Source: Neopestalotiopsis rosae
Taxonomy: Eukaryota; Ascomycota; Sordariomycetes; Amphisphaeriales; Sporocadaceae
Assembly: GCA_023078685.1 (NCBI GenBank)
Contig: JALGAS010000006.1
Span: forward strand, 1,674,001-1,738,000
DNA: 64,000 nucleotides
Reading direction: 5' to 3'
A program made the position numbers and the translations under genes. The notes under the pieces were generated by a model. It was not told the DNA's origin. It did no database searches and was given only the letters and a program-made list of their open reading frames with translations. Positions 58,554 through 64,000 of this stretch are shown here, one piece after another; positions within the stretch are counted from its first letter, which is position 1; each line of letters opens with the position of its first letter.

Positions 58554-60110
58554 TCAAAAAGCACCGGCCTCTCTCTTCTGGTCGCTCGGTTGGACTTGAG
58601 AGGCTGGCGCTATTTGCTCAGCTGGATCAGGCCTAGGCTCTTCCTTGGAACTATTTCGGAGCCGTTGCCTTTCTTCCTTAAGCTCATCCTCAGTCATCTT
58701 CATGAGGTGGTCTTTTTTCGCAATTGAGGGCCATTTACGATCGCCACTCTTGGCGGCCGAAACGGCCTCATCAAGCCAGGCCCTCCACTGTGGCGTTGAG
58801 GGTGCGGCACCCGAGCGTTCGACCCATGCGGTATGTTGTGTCTCACGGATGCACCACCATAGAGTGCGAGTAAAGCTTTTTACGCCTTCCCGAGGATCGT
58901 GGATGTCTGTAGTGCCATGGGCATTCAAAGCGTCCGGCGGTGTTAAATCCTCGACCTTGTACCTGCTGAGATCCCAAAAGTATTTCTTGGGGAGCAAGCC
59001 CATGGCCCAATACATGCCGTTCAAGCTGATATAAGAACCGCCAATGAATAGCTGTGAGTTCCACTTGCAGTTGCCGAGCAAGATGACGCTGACCATGAGC
59101 AGGAACGTGCCGAGGCCCATGAGAACCCTGTACCACTGACCGCCGACGCGATACTCGCACTCCTCCGTGCCAGCATATAGTTCGCGGGCAACGTTCTCGG
59201 TGCACTTAATGAGCAGAAAGGCGCCCTCTCGGGTACGAATCACCACATCGCCCTTGGGAACCTGGTTTGTGTGGCTCCTCCTCATAAGCAGGGGCCTCCA
59301 CCACGAGGCAGCACCGGTGATGGAACTCGCGACAGATATCAAAGATACGGCCAAGATAGCGGTGCCGTCACGATAGTGCGCGGCAAATCCAATAATGGAA
59401 AAGGTGAGGCACATGGAGAAGATGCCAATAATATGTACAGGGGACCACAGCGCAGCCGGGACAGCAGGGCGTTTGGCATTGGTGGCCAAGGTCGGGTTGG
59501 CAATGAAGCCAGTCATTCGCTGCTTGACTGTCTGTCGTCGTATGATGCCCGGTGTGGGTGTCTGCGATTCGACATCTGATCTCCCAAAGCTGGTTGTCGT
59601 CGCCGCACCAAGATCTCCGTTTGATACACTGCTTGGGCCGCGGGGCAGCTTCCGTGCCGTGGGCTCGGACTTGTACGTGTCTGTGTTTTTGCGAAAGAAC
59701 CTGCCGATTCCAGGACGGGCTTCCTTCGGCATCTCTATATCGCCCGCTTCATTTTCGTCATTGTGTGATATTTGCAAAACCTTGAATCCAAATGGAGCAA
59801 ATTCGTCCAGTGGATGTATAATGTTGGCAAAGAACCCCACCGAGTCCAAGGTGACGCCGCTGTAGACGCCGGTAATCTTGGCTGCCGTCTCAGGCATTCG
59901 GGCGGGCCGTGTCCCCTTCAGCAGAGCTTGGGGAGCGGGAATGATGCGAGGCAAGAGGCACAGCATACTGGCCGTAATTGCCTGAGCATGGTCGGCGATC
60001 GAAGACTCGCCAATGACGGCGAGCAGCGTCACGACATCCAGGCGCCAGCCCAAGGGACCCTCATCGGAAGAGAACCAATACTCACGGGCCGAGACAGCGT
60101 CGTCGGACAT
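58554..60110 (-). CDS. Conserved-looking multi-pass membrane protein, function unknown
   Basis: Single 518-codon open frame without introns. I do not recognise the family. Residues 1-115 are mixed hydrophobic (GPLGWRLDVVTLLAVIG, then ASMLCLLPRIIPAPQALL) and may contain one membrane-associated helix. Residues 116-220 are polar and Ser/Thr-rich. Four clear hydrophobic helices follow in two pairs, at about 221-243 with 249-270, and 328-347 with 352-373, separated by a loop of about 55 residues. The C-terminal 140 residues are soluble, with Trp-rich segments (TLWWCIRETQHTAWVERSG) and a charged helix, then a disordered tail. The length of the open frame and the ordered hydropathy make it very likely a real gene. 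The ATG at 60110 has no better upstream alternative. The location is presumably an endomembrane or the plasma membrane; no enzyme motif was seen. Confidence 0.8.
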   Translation of the reverse strand: MSDDAVSAREYWFSSDEGPLGWRLDVVTLLAVIGESSIADHAQAITASMLCLLPRIIPAPQALLKGTRPARMPETAAKITGVYSGVTLDSVGFFANIIHPLDEFAPFGFKVLQISHNDENEAGDIEMPKEARPGIGRFFRKNTDTYKSEPTARKLPRGPSSVSNGDLGAATTTSFGRSDVESQTPTPGIIRRQTVKQRMTGFIANPTLATNAKRPAVPAALWSPVHIIGIFSMCLTFSIIGFAAHYRDGTAILAVSLISVASSITGAASWWRPLLMRRSHTNQVPKGDVVIRTREGAFLLIKCTENVARELYAGTEECEYRVGGQWYRVLMGLGTFLLMVSVILLGNCKWNSQLFIGGSYISLNGMYWAMGLLPKKYFWDLSRYKVEDLTPPDALNAHGTTDIHDPREGVKSFTRTLWWCIRETQHTAWVERSGAAPSTPQWRAWLDEAVSAAKSGDRKWPSIAKKDHLMKMTEDELKEERQRLRNSSKEEPRPDPAEQIAPASQVQPSDQKREAGAF

Positions 60111-61472
60111 CTGGACGTCTGCCGTACCCGTCGAGCTGCTTTAGGTTTGTAGATACTGTAGGAGAGAAGGTGGATGCATGCGTATGCCAATTTCTCTGCT
60201 GTGGTCTCTCTACTAAGCTTTGACTGTGCTCTGGTGGCTCCTGTTTATAACGTACAGTAGGGAGTCGATTAGGTTTGGATGCTCGCTCTGTTTGGGTCGA
60301 GTCAAGTCGAGGTAGGAGAGTGGTAGCAGTTCGACAACAATGGGCGTTTGGGAGAGGAAACCCGGCTCGAGCGGCTATAATAATCTCATAAAGCAATATT
60401 CATAGTGTATAGAAGCAATTGACAACTTGGATTTATTACAGGAAGAGAAAGAGAAACGCTCATGAGCACAGAAAGGAATGTTGAGTAGAACACAAGGCAT
60501 TTTTAGTTACATGGCTGGGAGCGAAGCTGGAGGATCCCGGTAGCTCTTGACTGCTAGAGTTTAGCTGCCGCTGACTCCAGCGCTAGAGTAGCCCTGGAGC
60601 GGAGCCTGAGAGCCGCCAGGAACCTCGATTAGGCCAGGGTCGATCGCTAAGCTCCGCTAAGTCCTTCCCGACTCCAGAGTTTCTTCTGCTATTATCCACT
60701 AGACTCTGGGACTTGGTAGGGATCATTCATGTCCGCTGCGAGTTTGCAGTTGGCTACAGGGCTTCTCTGTGTTCAGCACTTCAGATGAACCATACATAGT
60801 GGAATCTTTTGTTCTGCTGTGGTGGGACGGAAACGTGCATTTGGATATTGCCAAGGGCGGCTCAGACACTCTGATGTTTCTTAGTCGCGCAATACTGAGA
60901 TTCTGACTGGCAGATTGGCTTCTTGTTGGCTGCATCAAGACAAGGCTGTGTCTGAGCGTTGGCATGCTCTGAGGCGATGACCGAAAGCATATGATGTGGC
61001 TAGGCTCGCCTTTTTGCATTCAGATTGGCGCGTAGGCTGTCGTCGGGCGAAGCAGCCACGAATCAGTCTGAGAGGCAACCCAGTTTCCTACCATAACGGG
61101 CGTACTATATACATGGTTGGATCGCGATTGACGGAGAAACTGAGATCATTCAGAGGCATTCAACATCATATGCTCAACACGAATAGTTCTGTTATTTTTT
61201 TCAAGTGTATCAAAGCGAGTGTTTTCCATAACACCCACGACTGAGTACCAATGTAGGTAGTTTATCTGAACGCCGGGCGCCATTCCCCAAGTTGGGTTTG
61301 AATTCGTCGGATGGAGAAGCCTAATAGTCTGGGAGGTATCTTGCAAAGAAGAGGAAAGGGAAGAAGCAGAAAATCCAAACGCCTCCAGAGCAGTCTTCAT
61401 GCTCAGCCATCGGGCCCCGCTAGATTCTAATCTGCCCTTGATGCTCTTTGCCAGAAATCATTACATGAAACT
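60111..61472. other. Non-coding stretch: orphan-protein upstream region and ADGF 3' side
   Basis: About 1.4 kb. The first 300 bp should be the orphan-gene promoter. A block at about 60551-60719 is unusually dense in short inverted and direct repeats and is listed separately. The rest is featureless. Confidence 0.55.
60551..60719. repeat. Dense inverted/direct repeat patch (possible transposon remnant or structured element)
   Basis: Several perfect short complements are nested here: CTCCAG (60575-60580) with CTGGAG (60594-60599), AGCGGAGC (60598-60605) with GCTCCGCT (60651-60658), and CCAGAGT (60674-60680) with ACTCTGG (60713-60719). GACTCCAG also occurs twice directly (60573-60580, 60670-60677). 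The patch is more GC-rich than its flanks by eye. No terminal repeats or target duplication were established. Confidence 0.5.
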
Positions 61473-63754
61473 TCATAGCTCTGCAGCCTTTGCCCGCCAT
61501 GCCTTTACCTGGTCCTGGAAAAGGCGCTTCTCCAGAGCTTCGTCGCTTTCTCCAGTCTTCTTAGATGTGGAAGATTTGGCTGGGGATTGTCCGATCGGCT
61601 CGACATCTTTAAAAGTAGTTATGATCCAATCGATGAATTCAGTCCATAATTGTTTCCAGACCGTCTCTAGGTTGGATCGTTCTTGATCATTCATACTGGC
61701 ATGTTGGATACTCCACTCGATGAGTTGACGCCAGCCGTGGAGGTTCATGGCCTTGCTTCCAACCATGACTTCGTAGAAGTCGTGGGACAGAGTTGATCTA
61801 TATAAAACATAAGTATGAATGAGTGGGAAAATCAGGGCACGTGGTTCAACTTACTTGAAGAGGGTTCCATTGTCACTGCTGACAGTGCAGTGAACGTCAT
61901 TAGCAAGCAGCTCGTACATGGCGTGACCGTTCATTCTTGGCGTCAACCCGAGAACTTGATTGGAAATTGGGCATAGCTCAAGACAAATATCCCTCTTCTT
62001 GAATTCCGAGATCAAGTAAGGCTTGCGGGCCAATGCAAAACCGTGCCCGATTCTCTTGGAGTCTAACAAGAGGGCGTCTATCAAGTTGTCATCCGTGTCA
62101 CCACCCAACTCGAGGGTTTCGCCGCAATGGAAAAGGAAAGGAATGTTGACCCCTTGGTCCTTGCAATCTTGTTTGAACTTCAAGAATTGCGGTATAAAGG
62201 CCTTGAGCGGCTTTCCTTGAGCCTCTTCGCCCACCAAGTCGAAACCGGCAATGTATTCCCCGAACTCGCCCGTCTTGAATTTGAGGCACTGGTTGAGGCT
62301 ATCCATCACCTTATCGGCCGGGAAGGATCGTGGCGTACAATAAATGACCTTTAAGCCGCAAACAGTCGTTTTCGGTCTCTGTGACTTGAACTTCTTGTAT
62401 GTGCCGACAATCTTCCTCATGGTTTCCTCATTGTCCAGCTGTTTGCTACCATCATCTGTGAATATCTGGTTCGTCATCATAAAATTCGGCCTAATTTCAG
62501 CATATTGGATTCCGTCGCGTTCAAATTCTTTGAGGCATTCTTCGGTATACTTGACGAAAGCTGTCTCGTAGTTGAAGAGACCCTTCATCATCCTTGTACG
62601 TCCGTTGAACTTTTCCCATGCGCTGTGTAATAATTAGCCATCAAAATCGCAATCGCAGTCGCCAGTAGTGACATATCTTACCCTTCAGCAGTTTGTAAAG
62701 AATTGTGAGCTTCTTGCTCATCGAATACAAGCTTGCTAATCAACCACTCTTTCCACGTCATGACGTTAGAACCTTGGCCTTCACGTGCATCTACTGCTCG
62801 AGAGATCGTGTGGGGGAGAATTGATTTGTTCTTCTGACGCTGCTCCCATTGATTTCTGAAGTTTGAATACTTCATCCAGGACAGACGTTGATTTCTCTCG
62901 TCTGTCCCCTGGGTATACTTCGGGGAGAACAAATCGTATATATTCGTATCCGTATCCGTGCTGGTTCGACTTTCGACTCCTTTGGGCCCAATCTTTCGAA
63001 GTTTCTCCCTGTCTTGCGTCACGACAACTTCCGACTTCATGAGAAATTGGATTTCGCAGGTATTGAAATTATCAATGCTGTTCAAAGGCTTGTCGCTAGA
63101 AATGTACATTTGCTCCATATCTTTAGCAATGTCCAACAGAACATGAGGCAAAAGAGTAGAGTTGAAGTGAATGTGCAGGTGTGCGCCTTTGGGCATCTTA
63201 GTCGCAACCTTGAACAAGGCAGTTTCGTTGAGTATATCCCAGTTGGTCAAGAAATGGTCGCCAGCCCACCGGCGATGCTTCTGGCCACGATAGCCGGTGA
63301 GTGGCTCGGCTTGTGAGTAGAATGCGATGTCATCGTTTGCCCTGACGATTTCAAGCAGCTCCTTGGCCTTGCGCTCGTTAGAGTCGGCAGTCTCGGTCAG
63401 AGTATGATCGAACGCAAGCTGCTGGCCACGCCGTTGGACCTCAGTGCGATCGCGAAAATATTCCGACACAAATTCCTCAGATTGCTTAGGCTTCTGCAGT
63501 TGCGCCTTCTTGGCATCGACCTCTCCGTAGAACAGAGGCTTTTGTGCATCAAGTCCATCCAGCTTTGTGCTGACCTGCTTGTGATAGTGGCCTAGCACTA
63601 GCTCTTCTTTAGTCGATGGAGCACTCATCTTGTCTCCTTTGCGTTGAGGAAGGAATTTCTTGTGCAGTTTCGGTGATGGCGGATCAAGTTGTTTCTCATG
63701 CGGAGGTTCCCGGTAATGATCGTTATCAATAAGCTTGCTACAAGACGCCCCCAT
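61473..63754 (-). CDS. Adenosine deaminase-related protein (ADGF/CECR1-like)
   Basis: 721 residues from three exons on the minus strand, 63754-62682, 62622-61855 and 61797-61473, with introns of 59 and 57 bp. The metal-dependent deaminase fold is well marked: MPKGAHLHIHF with zinc-ligand His194 and His196, the catalytic HCGE (His523, Glu526; HAGE in many relatives), RIGHGF with His551, LELCPISN, and SSDNGTLF with Asp608 in place of the usual SSDDP. The GFDLVGEE segment is typical of ADGF proteins. The expected reaction is adenosine or a related purine nucleoside to inosine plus ammonia, but substrate specificity is uncertain. Unlike animal ADGFs there is no signal peptide. The N-terminus MGASCSKL instead fits N-myristoylation at Gly2 with a nearby Cys5 for palmitoylation, suggesting attachment to the cytosolic face of a membrane. 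The start is the ATG directly before this motif. Confidence 0.9.
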
Positions 63755-64000
63755 GAGTGCATGCGCGGGGAGAGATGAGGCTCCCGAGAGATAGAGAGGG
63801 TCTTTTGAGTTTCCTTAAGTAGAGAGTGCCCAGTGGATTGTATCCCGCAGACAATGAGTGGTAGTAGGCAGGGCTAATTAGCGAGCTACCTCCCTTAGTG
63901 TAGGATCTGGTGGTTTGCTTGTGGCACGAGGTGGGTTTTGTTGTTCAATAGACAGATAGGCCCGGAAACGGACAGACCAGCCAGCAGCAATGCCCTCTTC
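63755..64000. promoter_or_regulatory. Upstream region of the ADGF-like gene (to window edge)
   Basis: The 246 bp upstream of the minus-strand start codon should contain its leader and proximal promoter. A GAGAGATAGAGAGGG purine run (pyrimidine-rich on the coding strand) lies within 60 bp of the start. Confidence 0.5.

Noticed and set aside
33822..63754. Possible secondary-metabolite or defence gene cluster
   Set aside because: No PKS, NRPS, terpene cyclase, P450, transporter or NLR-type gene is present; the genes are conserved housekeeping and regulatory genes with separate functions.

Overview
The window is nuclear DNA from a filamentous ascomycete (Pezizomycotina, probably Sordariomycetes and perhaps Hypocreales). 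The placement rests on short GT-AG introns (53-194 bp) with CTAAC/CTGAC-type branch sites, CT-rich leaders, and the gene set: a fungal SREBP with a DUF2014 tail, a KIN1 polarity kinase, a PSTAIRE CDK with the filamentous-fungal insert, a CE16 esterase, a neutral ceramidase and an ADGF-type adenosine deaminase. Genes are transcribed singly. I see no operon, CRISPR array, rRNA or convincing tRNA. All exon structures are read by eye from splice signals and reading-frame continuity.

Left half (1-33.8 kb): very gene-poor. The left edge cuts a minus-strand gene whose first exon resembles the N-terminus of Kha1-type K+/H+ antiporters. About 22 kb follow with no ORF I can support as a gene, only scattered microsatellites and homopolymers. 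This desert ends at a plus-strand bZIP-type transcription factor gene (22418-23532) that has a clear basic region but almost no leucine zipper. Next come 4.3 kb of non-coding DNA, a CIA30-family complex I assembly factor (27825-28780), and another 5 kb of non-coding DNA.

Right half (33.8-64 kb): normally dense. In order: SREBP/SrbA-like factor (-), KIN1 kinase (-), GPATCH1-like splicing-associated protein (-), neutral ceramidase (+), CE16 acetylesterase (+), ALKBH1-like dioxygenase (-), CDK1/Cdc2 (+), an orphan four-helix membrane protein (-) and a possibly myristoylated ADGF-like deaminase (-). GPATCH1/ceramidase and ALKBH1/CDK1 are divergent pairs that share promoter regions. CE16/ALKBH1 and CDK1/orphan protein are convergent.

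The genes are mostly conserved housekeeping or regulatory genes (sterol/hypoxia sensing, polarity, cell cycle, sphingolipid turnover, respiratory-chain assembly, splicing) and do not form a secondary-metabolite or defence cluster. The points most worth a second look are the 22-kb desert upstream of the zipper-poor bZIP gene, the Ser-to-Thr change at the ceramidase nucleophile position, an in-frame polyglutamine-plus-stop at the start of CDK1 intron 1, an 18-bp perfect palindrome in a ceramidase intron, a dense inverted-repeat patch near 60.6 kb, and the orphan membrane protein.
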